A program made the position numbers and the translations under genes. 64,000 nucleotides of DNA, taken from positions 13,072,576 to 13,136,575 of the forward strand of contig CM049309.1 in the NCBI GenBank assembly GCA_026874595.1. The letters are read 5' to 3'. Origin of the DNA: Sipunculus nudus (Eukaryota > Annelida > Sipuncula > Golfingiida > Sipunculidae). This document shows, piece after piece, positions 24,591 to 36,674 of this stretch. The notes under the pieces are model-generated. The model ran no database searches. It saw nothing but the letters and a program-made list of their open reading frames with translations, and was not told the origin of the DNA. Position 1 is the first letter of the stretch, and each line of letters begins with the position of its first letter.

Positions 24591-27300
24591 ATTAAACTGA
24601 TTATTATATAGCTGACCTTGGAGTATACTATGACAGGTTAGTCATATAAATGAATATTATATTTTTATAGTTGATTACAATGGTGTCAGTGTTTACCTCA
24701 AAATACATGTATGTGTGTATATACTCAAGCTAGTGATTGTACATATAAGTTTAGTACAGTTCATCAATACATCTAAACAAATTTCACATTATTGATCATA
24801 GCAAACATTCTTCAATTAAAACATTTTATCTAATACAACAGACTTTATAACGGAAATTTTAAGTAAATTTGACTGCAGTCAGCAATAATTGTTCAGTTTG
24901 GTATCTCCAGATTACAGCAAATCTTATGACAGAAGCATTTATCGTTTTTAAAATTAAAAATATTTAAAAATCATTAATTATCATGTAAGAATCACAGTAT
25001 ATAAGCTGCCATGACTGCTAGTTTTGACAATCAGTATTGCAGTTGCATGAATTACATTGCTGGCAGCTTTTCTGTACTGAAAGCAATTTGTCTGAAAGCA
25101 AAATGAATTAGTGGTACACCATTCCTACAAATAGAATGTAGAAACTTTCTTCAATTTAACTTTTTATGTTATATTCATCTATTAGACACTATGTCTGGAA
25201 GTGATTTTGCCAATCAGCAGGATTGGACATGACAATATTGTACAACATTTCTAGAAGGTCTTCTTCACAAGATTGTTATAGATGTAGTATTAAATCTTAC
25301 CAGACGAGACAAGTGTTTTCTTGACAAATCATGTCTGCTGAAATCATTTACTGCAGGCAGGTATATTTCATCTAGCTTGATTTTTATGGATCTCTGTAAT
25401 TTGTTTTTTTGGTATCTAACCACAAGCCCCCTGATTATTTTAGTATACATCATGTAAGTATGAAAAACTTTTGTGGAACACTGTTTTTATTTCCTCAACC
25501 TGTAAAATAATTTAAAGATTACCTTGTAAGGACTTTCAGTGATAAACCTAAAATCTCCCAAATTTGTGAAATAATTAGTATTGTACTGCAATAATAAATA
25601 CAACCAGAAACACTTTAAAAACTTATATTGGCATCCACTGTGTGTGAATCAAAATGTAATACCATAATAAACAGCAGCTATATATTTCTCTCCCAATGGC
25701 AAAATGATGAATACATAGGTCTGCTTTCCTAAATCTTATGTTACGTCGGTATTGATGTTTAACAAGGGTCCATCAGCTGAAGTGCAGGTACAAACATTTG
25801 CAACTGCAAGATCATTTATCATTATTGTCAGCAAATAAAATTTCTTATTTATAACGCAAGCTCCTTGAGGTTGATGGTGTTCTTTAAGAGTTCTATGGAA
25901 TACACTAAGTGCGTAACACAAGTTCATGTTCACTTCATCGCTGCTGATTTATTAGACTCGGTTTCAACGTGATGAATGTCAAAGAGTTATATATGCACGG
26001 TTATATATGGGTGAAGCTTTGACCCTCAGCTGGAAGAGGTTAACGCACAAAACGATGCGACAGTAGAAAAACATTTATGGTGAGGTACCCTGACAGGTTA
26101 GGAAGTGGTTCTGCTTACAGCAAGATACATGGGCAAATTGATGGAACGCAAGATGAAAGCTGGATAAAGGAGACTGACATATGCGAGGACGACTAACCAT
26201 GGAATAATTTCTCTCACATGGAGAAGAGGACGCTGGGTAATCAGGACGCATGCGAGGGGAAGATCCATCACGTCGTTTGGAGCACTTGGTAAAAACAGGG
26301 TTCTTTCATTTCCTAGAAATGACTGTGGGTAACAGGGATAGTAAGATAAAACATTTTGCCGAGGGCCAATAAGTCTCATGTCGGAGTCTGGGATAGACCT
26401 GGCAGCTTGTTAGCGAGGTGCGTTCCCACATGTGGCAATGACTGGTGGTTCTTTCACCTGGTGTTTATTGATTGGGCTGGCTAAAAGAGTAGTCTCCTCA
26501 CCCAGTTATACTCATCCCACCGCTTCAACCAAGGACAGTGCTCCAGTCTGACCTGTACTTGCTGCCCAGCACTACACGCTAGTCCTGACACCTGTCCTTA
26601 GCTGACAGGCTGGTCTGGTAAAGCACTAAGTGGCAGCAACCTACCCCTACTGGGTCATCCTCCCCTGATCTGTCCTTAAGATAGTCTCCTTCAGTGGTTG
26701 ACCTGGACTTGTCCTGCGCTAACTCTTTTTGACATTTTCTGGCATTAAAAGGGTATCAGACACCCCGATGACAGATGGACAGATCAAGTGGAGATTACAC
26801 TCTTGCCACTTTATGTAAGATGTATGTCCATACTTGCTATATAATGGATCGTAATAAATCAGTGTGATACTGTGTCTCTTATTTCCTGGTTTAACTGAGC
26901 AGCACTCTTTTAACTCTGTAATTATGATCCAGTTTTTCCAAGCAGCACTTGGTAGCTTTATTGAGATTCTTAAACATTTAAGTGTTTCACAATTGTGAAA
27001 AGGGTGGCTAACCAGGTGGCCATATATTAAATTTTGGAGTACTTTGATCCAGACAGATGCATATTCAACATAACGGACATTCAGCCAGGGACATTTTGAT
27101 ATTTGATCATAGGCATTTTGGTCATGGACATTCTGACCATGGGGATTTTGGTCATAGGCATTTATTTTGATGTAGACATAGACATTTTGGCCATGGATGT
27201 GTAAGAGGTGGAAATATTTTCCATTGAGATTTTCATTCAGTTCATGTTTATTGATTGTATTCAGAGATCATCACAAAAGTGGAGCCTAATGAAAAGATAA
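24591..27300. other. Unique non-coding stretch
   Basis: No supported gene. 25980-26700 is less AT-rich and repeat-free. 27080-27200 holds about six imperfect copies of an ATTTTGGTCATGGACATT-like word of about 18-20 bp, a small decayed minisatellite. Confidence 0.5.
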
Positions 27301-27316
27301 TCAGTGTTATAGTGAG

Positions 27317-27500
27317 TGACGGTATAATGTTAGGGCGCTGGACTTCTGAGAGCAAGGTTGTGGGTTTGTGTCCCGTTCAGACTGCTGTATGTGCTAAGAC
27401 TCCTGTAGCCAAAGTCTTTACCACAAGGGTGTGCTCTCTTGGCCCAGGAGTGAATGGGCACTAGTCATTGGCAGCACACAAATGAAGAACAAATAACTTT
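27317..27500 (+). mobile_element. tRNA-derived SINE, second type
   Basis: The tRNA-like head reads GACGGTATAATGTTAGGGCG then CTGGACTTCTGAGAGCAAGG, with a B box GTGGGTTTGTGTCCC (27360-27374). A central block follows: AAGTCTTTACCACAAGGG, TGTGCTCTCTTGGCCCAGGA, GTGAATGGGCACTAG. This head-plus-centre layout is common in molluscan SINEs with conserved central domains; I do not assign a named family. Its tail and target duplications are not clear. The body differs from the SINEs at 8050 and 60650. Confidence 0.6.
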
Positions 27501-29764
27501 CTAGCACCTGATATGGCAGCTTGGGTTGTATGCTTCCCAGGGAGCGGAGAAAAGTTACAAATATGAACAAACCTAAAAGACCAGGAAGACAAAGTTGGCT
27601 GAGACTGACATTATCAGTAATATCCTACTATAAATCCCCACCTTTACCGCTACCTCTGATCATAAATTCTATCTATTATTATCAACCAGATAAACCAGCA
27701 TGACCACTACTTATGAAATCAGGGTTTAATTCCAACAACTCCTGTATTTCCTATATTTTCTTAAGAAAAAAAATGTCTCCTGTAATTTTCTTTATTTTCC
27801 AACATTTAGGCCTGAATCTCCTATAAATTTCAATTTTTTCACGTCACAATCATGTTTTCCATATAATGTTCAATAATTATTGTTATATAGACCTTCTATA
27901 TAATTATTGAATACATTCAGCCCTTTTTGTAGAACTGTACATTTAAGTGTTGCAGTCATAAGTTACAGCTATCTTAACCATTTAAACAGACTTTAAGTTT
28001 AAGGCACTGCTTGGAGAACTAAGTCGCTAAGTAACTGAGAAAAACATAATGGTGCAGTGTAAACGCTTTTACTTTTTCTATATTTCTGGATGAAATTTCC
28101 CACATTTCTTTAGGAGCCTGGTGTGAGTCCTGTTAAATCAATGGGAAAAATCACAAAAATCCAGAGTCAACTTAAACACCCATAAATGTTTCTTAAACAA
28201 AAAGACGGAGAATCAGGTCTAATTTAAAGAAAATATACCAGATAGTTAGAATGCATAGTAAGGTAACATTGGTATAATGGTAAATGTATTTGTTTATAAC
28301 AGAAATGGTTGTGTTTCTTACACCCAGAACTCTGTAGTACAGGATGGTCCTTAAGGTTACACAAAGTCATGAGATGATATTAAGTATCCAGTCATGGTTC
28401 CCGCTGTTATTTGCTGGGAAACAATTAATCCAGCTTGGCTTTGGAAGCAATAAAACAGCAGCTCAGTGGTCCATGAGACAGCCATGCTTTCCCTGCCCCT
28501 GGTGACCTTGAAGTTCCAGGTACACATCTAGGCATCAGAGAGCTCTCGTGCATGCTGGCCATATTTATACAATCAGGTTTTGAATGTGATTTTCTGGGGT
28601 GCAGGCAGCCATAACGGGATTATTGCGGGACAAATCAGGGTTACAAACTTTACATGCTGCATGTAACAGGTACAATAAATAGGCAGTCATAGATCAGACT
28701 AATCAATACCGGAGTCATCGAAACGCATGCAAATCCTGTCGTTGGCGGACAGTGCCATGTACTGGGATGACCCCTAAGTGGACTCAGGACTCCAAGAAGT
28801 AGTGGTCTGGCAATTCTTTGCTCCCATCCCTTCCAGCATGGGGCCACTTACCCAGAGGGCTTGGCACATCCATAACTGTCTTTCACCAGCATGGAATCGA
28901 GAATTACAAAATTGGGCTCAGTATTCCCGTGCTTACCTGCGACATTAAGTCTGTAAGCAGACACAAGGGGGCAGCATGTATGTTTCATTATGGTAATCAG
29001 TGCACTTGTCAGCGAGTTTTCTTTACATATTCATCAGTTATATGAGGGTTGTCTCTGGAATACTAAAATTCAAGTATAACCTTCCTGGGCTCACATGTGA
29101 AAGCCAGACTGTTGATGCTATAAATATTTAACCATACTAAGATCTACCTGTGCCTTCTTTGTTCTTCCCAACAGGATCTTTTGATCATTTTGCAATCATT
29201 TATAATAAAGTAAATGTTTTGAATTTAAAAAAAAAATGAAAAAAATGTTTATCCTAAGTTGCTGCTTTAGGAGGACTGGGTACTAAGCATAAATGGAAAA
29301 CTGTCAAGACTGTAGTGTATGTCCTAATAATGGCCACTGACACAGACCCTGATTGAACCTTCCATGTTAAGTATTACTTAATGTATTCCGAATCTTATAA
29401 AAGTTTTGTCTTCAATGTACAGGGCTGTAGCAATATATTATTTCACAATATGTATAAAAGGTGTATTCCCTGCCAGTGTTGTTCCTTATTAATTGACCGA
29501 TTAAAAATCCTTTTCTTATAAAACTTATTTCCAAACCACTGGTTAAATTTTATTTTCTGACAGCCAGGCCAATTAGGCCAATATGTTTCTGACCAGTCAT
29601 GTTTCACCTTACAAAATGGTGAGGGGAGACTTTTTCTATATGTTGAACATCCCTTTCCAGTATATCATTTTAAAAATATCCTCACATCTGATGATACAGA
29701 AACTATATCTGACTTTGTGTCCCATTTATTGTTAATGTACTGGTGCTCTGGTGTATCATTACTA
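27501..29764. other. Unique non-coding stretch
   Basis: AT-rich, no supported gene. Section 28390-28860 is less AT-rich; short frames there (65 and 75 codons) overlap on opposite strands and have no recognised domains. Confidence 0.5.
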
Positions 29765-31122
29765 TAAGGCCAAAAAAGGGATTCTTTTCAGAAATCAATG
29801 CGGGCGGGCATTTTTTATTTTTTAATTTTTTTGTTTGTTTTGATAAAAATGTTAAATGATGAGGGATAAGCCTGATAATAACGTTTTTATTTCATAACAA
29901 AGGAAATTTCATCAAAATTGTATGATTTTATCTTCTTGAAAGAAATGTCCAAGCAGCCAGAGCTCAAAACTGGAAAGTTTCTATTGAAAACCAAAATAAT
30001 ATTTTTTATGCGGGGGTATAAAATTGACACAGTCGGTGCCTGAGAACCATACCTTTTATTAGCCCTCAGCCCTTAGGCTGATGGGCTATTGTCGTCACCC
30101 AAGCTGTCCGCCCGTCTGTCTGTCCGGCCGGCCGGCCGGCCGGCGTCCGTTAACTTTTACCTTGTGAGCGGGATATCTTGAAAAGGATTCACCGTCAGAA
30201 TTTTATTTCCTCGGTAAAGATGTATATCGACAAAATCTCAGTCAAGTTCGAAGATGGGTGACGACCTATTTTTCTACATTTTAGAGCTGATTATAGAAAA
30301 ACACTTAGATTCTTATTACTCAGGAACCATTTGGTGGATTTTCACAAAACTTACTATGATTATTGGGACTGATAGTCTGTACCTGCTATACAAGTTTGGT
30401 GGCGCCACCTACAATTTCTGATTTTTAATGAATTTTTATTGGATTTTTCAACTTTGGGCTTGTGAGCTGGATATCTTGAAAAGGATTCACCGTAAGAATT
30501 TTATTTTTTCGGTGAAGATATATATTGACAAAATCTCGGTCAAGTTAAAGATGGGTGACCTTGACCTATTTTTCTACATTTTAGAGCTCATTATAGAAAA
30601 AACATTTAGAAGCTTATTTCTCAGGAACCATTGGATGGATTTTCACAATACTTACTATTATCATAGGGACTGATGGTCTGTAACTGCTGCACAAGTTTGG
30701 GGGCGCCACCTGCAGTATCTGATTTTTTATTGAATTTTTCTTGGATTTTTCAACTTTGGCCTTGTGAGCGGGATATCTCTAAAAGGATGCACAATAGGAA
30801 TTTTATTTCTTTGATGAAGATGTATATCGACAAAAATCTCATTCATGTTCGAAGATGGGTGACCTTGACCTACTTTTCAAGGTCACAGAGCTTATAATAG
30901 AATAAAACTTAGAAGCTTATTTTTCAGGAAGCATTTGGTGGATTGTTATGAATCATGGTACATACCTCTCCATTTTAAGTTTATAACTGAGGCATGTACA
31001 GATATACATCCATGTGAGAACAGATATTTAGTACTTGTTACTGTTACCACCTCTAAACACTGTTCTTTTGGCTGAGGGCTTTTGTCAGCTTTTGCTGATA
31101 TTCTAGTTTTCTTTGGCCTAGT
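29765..31122. mobile_element. MITE family M, copy 1 (split by family C element)
   Basis: The left part (29765-30060) starts TAAGGCCAAAAAAGG and matches the reverse complement of 42449-42728 along its length: TCAGAAATCAATGCGGGCGG, GATAAAAATGT, TTATCTTCTTGAAAGA, ATGCGGGGGTATAAAATTGA, then GTGCCTGAGAACCATACCTT. The last bases of the right inverted repeat, TTTTCTTTGGCCTA, lie at 31107-31120 on the far side of the family C element. The left inverted repeat has lost its inner part. No coding capacity. Confidence 0.8.
30061..31106 (+). mobile_element. Family C Helitron-like element
   Basis: 5' AGCCCTCAGCCCTTAGGCTG folds with AGCCC/GGGCT and CAGCC/GGCTG stems. A leader with (CCGG)n follows, then about three core units of about 300 bp starting TTGTGAGCGGGATATCTTGA (about 30162, 30460, 30762) and containing AAAAGGATTCACCGT, AAGATGTATATCGACAAAAT, GATGGGTGACCTTGACCTA and TCAGGAACCATTTGGTGGAT. 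Near the 3' end GGCTGAGGGCT (31070-31080) is a perfect inverted copy of 30061-30071. Then come hairpin TCAGC-TTTT-GCTGA (31085-31098) and TATTCTAG|T. The ends are fixed by the split MITE around it. There is no helicase coding, so it is non-autonomous. Confidence 0.85.
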
Positions 31123-31925
31123 ACAGAGTAGTTAATACAAATTTAACAACCCAGTTATCTAGAGACTTGCCAAGTCCTTCACAGTGTCCTTGCAGAGTAA
31201 ATAATTATAGAGTTATAAATTTATATGGAACTCACCATGTTTATCAAGTTTAATCCACTGTACCACTCCCAGTTCAAGGACCTTGTGCTTGTTTCAAACT
31301 TTTCATAATAACCACAATTAGTCAGGCAATAAAAGGTTGATTAAATGTGTGTCATTTGGGAAAGATCTGAAATCAGCTACATTCCTAAGGGGGCTTAACC
31401 GAATGCAGAACATGTGAACGCAGCATTTTTAGCTTCTTTGACAGACACCAAAAAGACATTCCAGGTGTACTTCCATTTAACTTTCATCTCTGTGGGTCTG
31501 AGCTTAATGTCAGGAAGAATTACGGCTAACGCGTCATAAATAAAGGGGCGAGGAGAACCCCAAGGCCTGTTTATACCAAGACACTGATAAGTACATGGTT
31601 GAATTTTTGTCAGATCTGGTTAAGTCAAACTCTATATAATTCACACCCTAGGTGCCTTTTGAAGGTTTCTGCAACTTCAGCACGTGCTGTGGCTTTTTTA
31701 TTATAATACTTTTCTTGCTTGGTAAACTGGAACAATTTGTTTGGGGAAAACCTGCTAGAGAATTTAATAGGCTAAATCCCATATCAAAGGAGCAGTAACA
31801 TTTAGATACTGTAGACCTTTCTCAAAATGTAGAAATATACTGAGTAAATTTGCTGGGTGTTATTCTGTATATGGTGAGTTGTTATCCAAATAAGTGCCTC
31901 CTGTTATTCTATTGATAAAGGTTAC
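31123..31925. other. Unique non-coding stretch
   Basis: AT-rich sequence between the family C/MITE nest and the 45-bp array; no gene or repeat recognised. Confidence 0.5.
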
Positions 31926-34900
31926 CAGGTTATGCCCATTGTAGATGCTTGCTGTAATGATGTAGATGTTGAGATTAAACGAAGTAGAGGTGTTTGCTGT
32001 AATTCTGTAGATGTTGAGGTTATACCCAGTAGCAGTGTTTACTGTAATTCTGTAGATGTTGAGGTTATACCCAGTACAGGTGTTTGTTGTAATTCTGTAG
32101 ATGTTGAGGTTATACCCAGTAGAGGTGCTTGCTGTAATCTTGTTGATGTTGAGATTATACCTAGTAGAGGTACTGGCTATAATCCTGTAGATGTTGAGGT
32201 TATACCAAGTAGAGGTTTTTGCCTTAATTCTGTAGATGTTGAGATTTTACCCAGTAGAGGTACATTCTGTAATTCTATAGATGTTGGCATTATACCAGGT
32301 AGAGGAGCTTGCTGCAATTCTGTAGATGTTGAGTTTATACCAAGTAGAGGTAATTGCTGTAATTCTGTAGATGTTGAAATTATACCTAGTATTGAACATA
32401 CCAACCAGAGGTACTTGCTTTTGTTCTGTAGATGTTGAGGTTATACCCAGTAGTGGTGTTTGCTCTAATTCTGCAGATTTTGAGATTATACCCAGTAGAG
32501 GTACATGCTGAAATTATGTAGATGTAGGGGTTTTACCCGGTAGAGGTATATGCTGTAATTCTGTAGATGTTATGATTATACCCAGGAGTGGTTATACCAA
32601 GCAGAGGTTCTTGCTGTAATTCTGTAGATATTAAGATTATACCCAGTAGTGGTACATGCTGAAATTATGTAGATGTTGGGGTTTTAACCAATTGAAGTAT
32701 GCTGTAATTCTGTAGATATTGAGGATATACGCAGTAGTGATTTTACCAAGCAGAGGTACTTGCTGTAATTCTGTAGATGTTGAGCTTATACTAAGCAGAG
32801 GTACTTGCTGTAATTTTGTAGATGTTGAGGTAATACCATGTAGGGGTGCTTGTTATAATCCTGTAGATGTTGAGGTAATACCATGTAGAGGTGCTTGCTA
32901 TAATCCTGTAGATGTTGAGATTATACCCAGTAGAGGTACATGCTGTAATGCTGTTGATGTTGGGGTTATGCCTAGTTGAGGAGCTTGCTGCAATTATGAA
33001 GATGTTGAGTTTATACCATTAGATGTATTTGCTGTAATTCTGAAGATGTTTAGATTATACCTAGTATTGATTATACCAACCAGAGGTACTTGCTTTTATT
33101 CTGTAGATGTTGAGGTTATACCCAGTAGAGGTGTTTGCTGTAATTCTGCAGATTTTGATATTATACCCAGTAGAGGTACATGCTGAAATTATGTAGATGT
33201 TTGGGATTTACCCAGTAATGATTATACTCAGCAGAGGTACTTGCTGTTATTCTGTACATGTTGAGGTTATACCCAGTAGAGGTGTTTACTGTAATTGTAT
33301 CCGCCAAAACAGAGTTTTGCGGATACTATGTTTTCAGCTGGCCGCCGCCGCCGCGGCCGCCGCGTAGGTGTCCGGAGAACTCCTCCGTAACCGCTGGGCG
33401 GAATTTTCCGAAACCCGGGATTATGTTCGGGTCACATGTGAACTGCTGCGACCCGATTTTGTTTTGACCTCTGACCTTTCCTCTGGGCTCTGCGTCCGTT
33501 TGTGCGTCTGTTTCCACACATAAACCCACATATCTCGGGAACCGTTTGACCGATCAGGAAAATTTTTTTGCACAAATGTAGCCCTCGGAGAGCTTTATAA
33601 CATACACCAAAAATGGTGGCGCCACCTGCAACCATGTTTGCACAGTGTCCATCTGTTCGTCTGCCTTGGGTTTAAATCACTCATATCTCTGCAGTGACTT
33701 GACTAATTCACCTGAAATTCGGCATGCGCAAACATCCTGGATAGCTTTTCTGATTTTATGACAGGTGGCGCCACCTACATTCACGTTTACGCTGCAGACA
33801 TCCAAGCTCATATCTCGGGAACCGTTTGACCGATCAGGAAAATTCTTTTGCACAAATGTAGCCCTTGGAGAGCTTTATAACATACACCAAAAATGGTGGC
33901 GCCACCTGCAACCATGTTTGCACAGTGTCCATCTGTTCGTCTGCCTTGGGTTAAAATCACTCATATCTCTGCAGTGACTTGACTAATTCACCTGAAATTT
34001 GGCATGCGTATACATCCTGGATAGCTTATCTGATTTTATGACAGGTGGCGCCACCTACATTCACGTTTACGCTGCAGACATCCAAGCTCATATCTCGGAA
34101 ACCGTTTGACCGATCAGGAAAATTCTTTTGCACAAATGTAGCCCTTGGAGAGCTTTATAACATACACCAAAAATGGTGCCGCTACCTGCAACCATGTTTG
34201 CACAGTGTCCATCTGTTTGTCTGCCTTGGGTTAAAATCACTCATATCTCTGCAGTGACTTGACTAATTCACCTGAAATTTGGCATGCGTATACATCCTGG
34301 ATAGCTTTTCTGATTTTATGACAGGTGGCGCCACCTACATTCACGTTTACGCTGCAGACATCCAAGCTCATATCTCAGGAACCGTTTGACCGATCAGGAA
34401 ATTTTTTTTACACAAATGTAGCCCTTGGAGAGCTTTATAACATACACAAAAAATGGTGGCGCCACCTGCAACCATGTTTGCACAGTGTCCAGCTGTTCGT
34501 CTGCCTTGGGTTAAAATCACTCATATCTCTGCAGTGGTTTGACTAATTCACCTGAAATTCTGCATGCTTATACATCCTGGATAGCTTTTCTGATTTTATG
34601 ACGATGGCGCCACCTGCAACCCTTTTTTGCACAGCGTCCATCTGTTTGTCTGCCAAGGGCAAAAATCACTCATATACAATATAGTGGTTTGACTTATCTG
34701 CCTTAAATTTTGCATATGTATACAACTTGGACGGCTTTCTGGATTTTTTGGTAGGTAGCGCAACCTACATACACAATTTGGCTGCAGACATCCATGCTGA
34801 TATGCAACACTTCACCCGTTCCACTCTGATTTAGGCGGATACAAGTAGTCGCTTGTCGACTACCCGTATTCTAGTTCTAAAGATGTTGAGATTATAACCA

Positions 34901-35590
34901 TAAGAGGTACATGATGTAATTCTGTAGAGGTTGAGGTTATACCAAGTAGAGTTGTTTGCTGTAATTCTGTAGATGTTGGGATTATACCCAGGAGCGGTTA
35001 TACCAAGCAGAGGTGCTTGCTGTAATTCTGTAGATGTTGAGATTTAACAAGGGAGTGATTATACCAAGCAGAGGTGCTTGCTGTAATCTTGTAGGTGTTG
35101 AGATTATACCCAGTAGAGGTACATGCTAAAATTACGTAGATGTTGGGGATTTACCCAGTAGAGGTATATGCTGTAATTCTGTAGGTGTTGAGGTTATACT
35201 AAGTAGTGATTATACCAACCACATGCTATAATCCTGTAGATGTTGAGGTTATACCAAGCAGAGGTACTTGCTGTAATTCTTAAGATGTTGAGGTTATACC
35301 ATGTAGAGGTGCTTGCTATCATCCTGTAGATGTTGAGGTTATACCAAGTAGAGGTGTTTTCTGTAATTCTGTAGATGTTGAGATTATTCCCAGTAGTGAT
35401 TATACCAAGCAGAGGTACTTCCTGTTATTCTGTAGATGATGAGGTTATCCAAGCAGAGGTGCTTACTGTAATTCTGTAGATGTGATTATACCAAGCAGAG
35501 GTACTTGCTGTAATCCTGTTGATGTGTAGGTTTTACTTAGCTCTGGTGCTTGCTGTAATTCTGTAGCTGTTGAGATTATGCCCAGTATTA
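31926..35590. repeat. 45-bp minisatellite array (split by family D element)
   Basis: The unit is TGTAATTCTGTAGATGTTGA, GGTTATACCCAGTAGAGGTG, CTTGC (45 bp). About 45 copies remain once the D element at 33297-34874 is removed. The first ten units are in phase, giving a 168-codon frame (31932-32438) with a 15-residue repeat (CNSVDVEVIPSRGAC). Later units vary through AAATTATGTAG changes, a GATTATACCAAGCAGAGGTA linker and deletions, so the frame breaks. No signal peptide, no flanking exons, and an opposite-strand frame is open too. Confidence 0.93.
33297..34874 (+). mobile_element. Family D Helitron-like element, copy 1
   Basis: 5' stem-loop GTATCCGC...GCGGATAC (33297-33326) with an inner AAAAC-AGA-GTTTT. 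A GC-rich leader (CCGCCGCCGCGGCCGCCGCG) follows, then about four core units; three successive ones are exactly 280 bp apart (33765, 34045, 34325) with CATATCTCGGGAACCGTTTG, ACCGATCAGGAAAATT, AATGGTGGCGCCACCTGCAA and CACTCATATCTCTGCAGTG. 3' GGCGGATAC (34834-34842) inverts the 5' end; hairpin GTAGTCG-CTTGT-CGACTAC (34845-34863); end CCGTATTCTAG|T. It sits inside a 45-bp repeat unit, which shows the empty site. Frames of 70-73 codons repeat with the core and reflect recent copying, not coding. Confidence 0.87.
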
Positions 35591-36660
35591 ATATAGGCTA
35601 TGGCAGATGATTATACCCTTTTTTAGCATAGAGTTTTATTCTTTAAGTGGTTTAAGTATTTAATTGATGTAAACATATTGTGGATGTAAATGTAATGAAT
35701 AGGAATTTTTTGAGAAACCTTGGTAGAAAAACATTACTTTCAGGATGTATTGAGCCATGGTTCTGCTTATTTATACAGCAAGAGTCTATATCTTTACACA
35801 GGTCTATATCTCAAGCCATTTCTTATTATATCACAAAGTGATAACAGTATGAATATTAGGGCAGGCCACATCCACTGAGTTGATGATATGGATCAACAAC
35901 ACGGAGCTGAAGTTTTATGACCAGGGCGGACTAATTATTTCTGTCACATATTTCTCCTTGTGCTTTCCATGATGAGGTATTATGTTTCAGATCTGTTGAG
36001 AGGCCCCTGTCTCAGTAAACCTGTTTACTGTGAAGTGTTAATGGTATAAAATAAGCTTGGCTCCCCTGTGAGAGTCAGGTATCACTCCAGTCTCAGCTTA
36101 CTGAGTACCTGCTTTTATGGATTATGATCTCTGCCTAAATGCCAGTAATTCAGACATAATTAAAAATTACTAACATATTACCTGTTCATGTGTCCGGACA
36201 GGTGATCATGACTAAATATTTGACAGGTTTTCCTTTGGGCCCAGTTTAAACCTGGCCAGGTTTTCAATGGGCTGAGCTCATTACACTGACATGGCTTTTA
36301 GTGAAGGGTTTTGTGGTAGTCCTTCACAGAATAATGACAAATACTTTTTTTCTGGCAAGACTTCTTTTTACACGTTTTTTCCAAAATCGTCCCAATCATC
36401 TGGTGATTATAGGCTGTTTATCTGAAGTAATTGAGTGCAGTAGAAATGCTCTGTCAGTATTTCATAACAGTGGCATTTCATTAGCAATAGTTTTTTTTCT
36501 GCAAGATTGCCAATGTTTCACAAAATCACTGGATATATGGAATACTGGTAAATATATAAAGATATATACTTTCATACTTGAAACATTTTATAATTATCAT
36601 ATGGTGTAAGATAATCCAAATTATGCGCCATTTAGCAAAGAATTTTACCTTTTTTATACT
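35591..36660. other. Unique non-coding stretch
   Basis: No gene recognised. A 102-codon plus-strand frame (36301-36609) is rich in Phe, Ile and Leu, as any frame in AT-rich DNA tends to be, and has no recognised domain. Confidence 0.5.
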
Positions 36661-36674
36661 TTTTTCAGATAATT

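Noticed and set aside
31932-32438. 168-codon frame with 15-residue repeats as a secreted repeat protein gene
   Set aside because: Explained by a 45-bp minisatellite in phase; the same array loses frame downstream and the opposite strand is open too.
33338-33364. CpG island or promoter
   Set aside because: The GC-rich block is the leader of the family D element and recurs in a mutated form in copy 2.
33765-34546. Three near-identical 70-73 codon frames as a small gene family
   Set aside because: They repeat exactly with the 280-bp core of the family D element and are not open in D copy 2.
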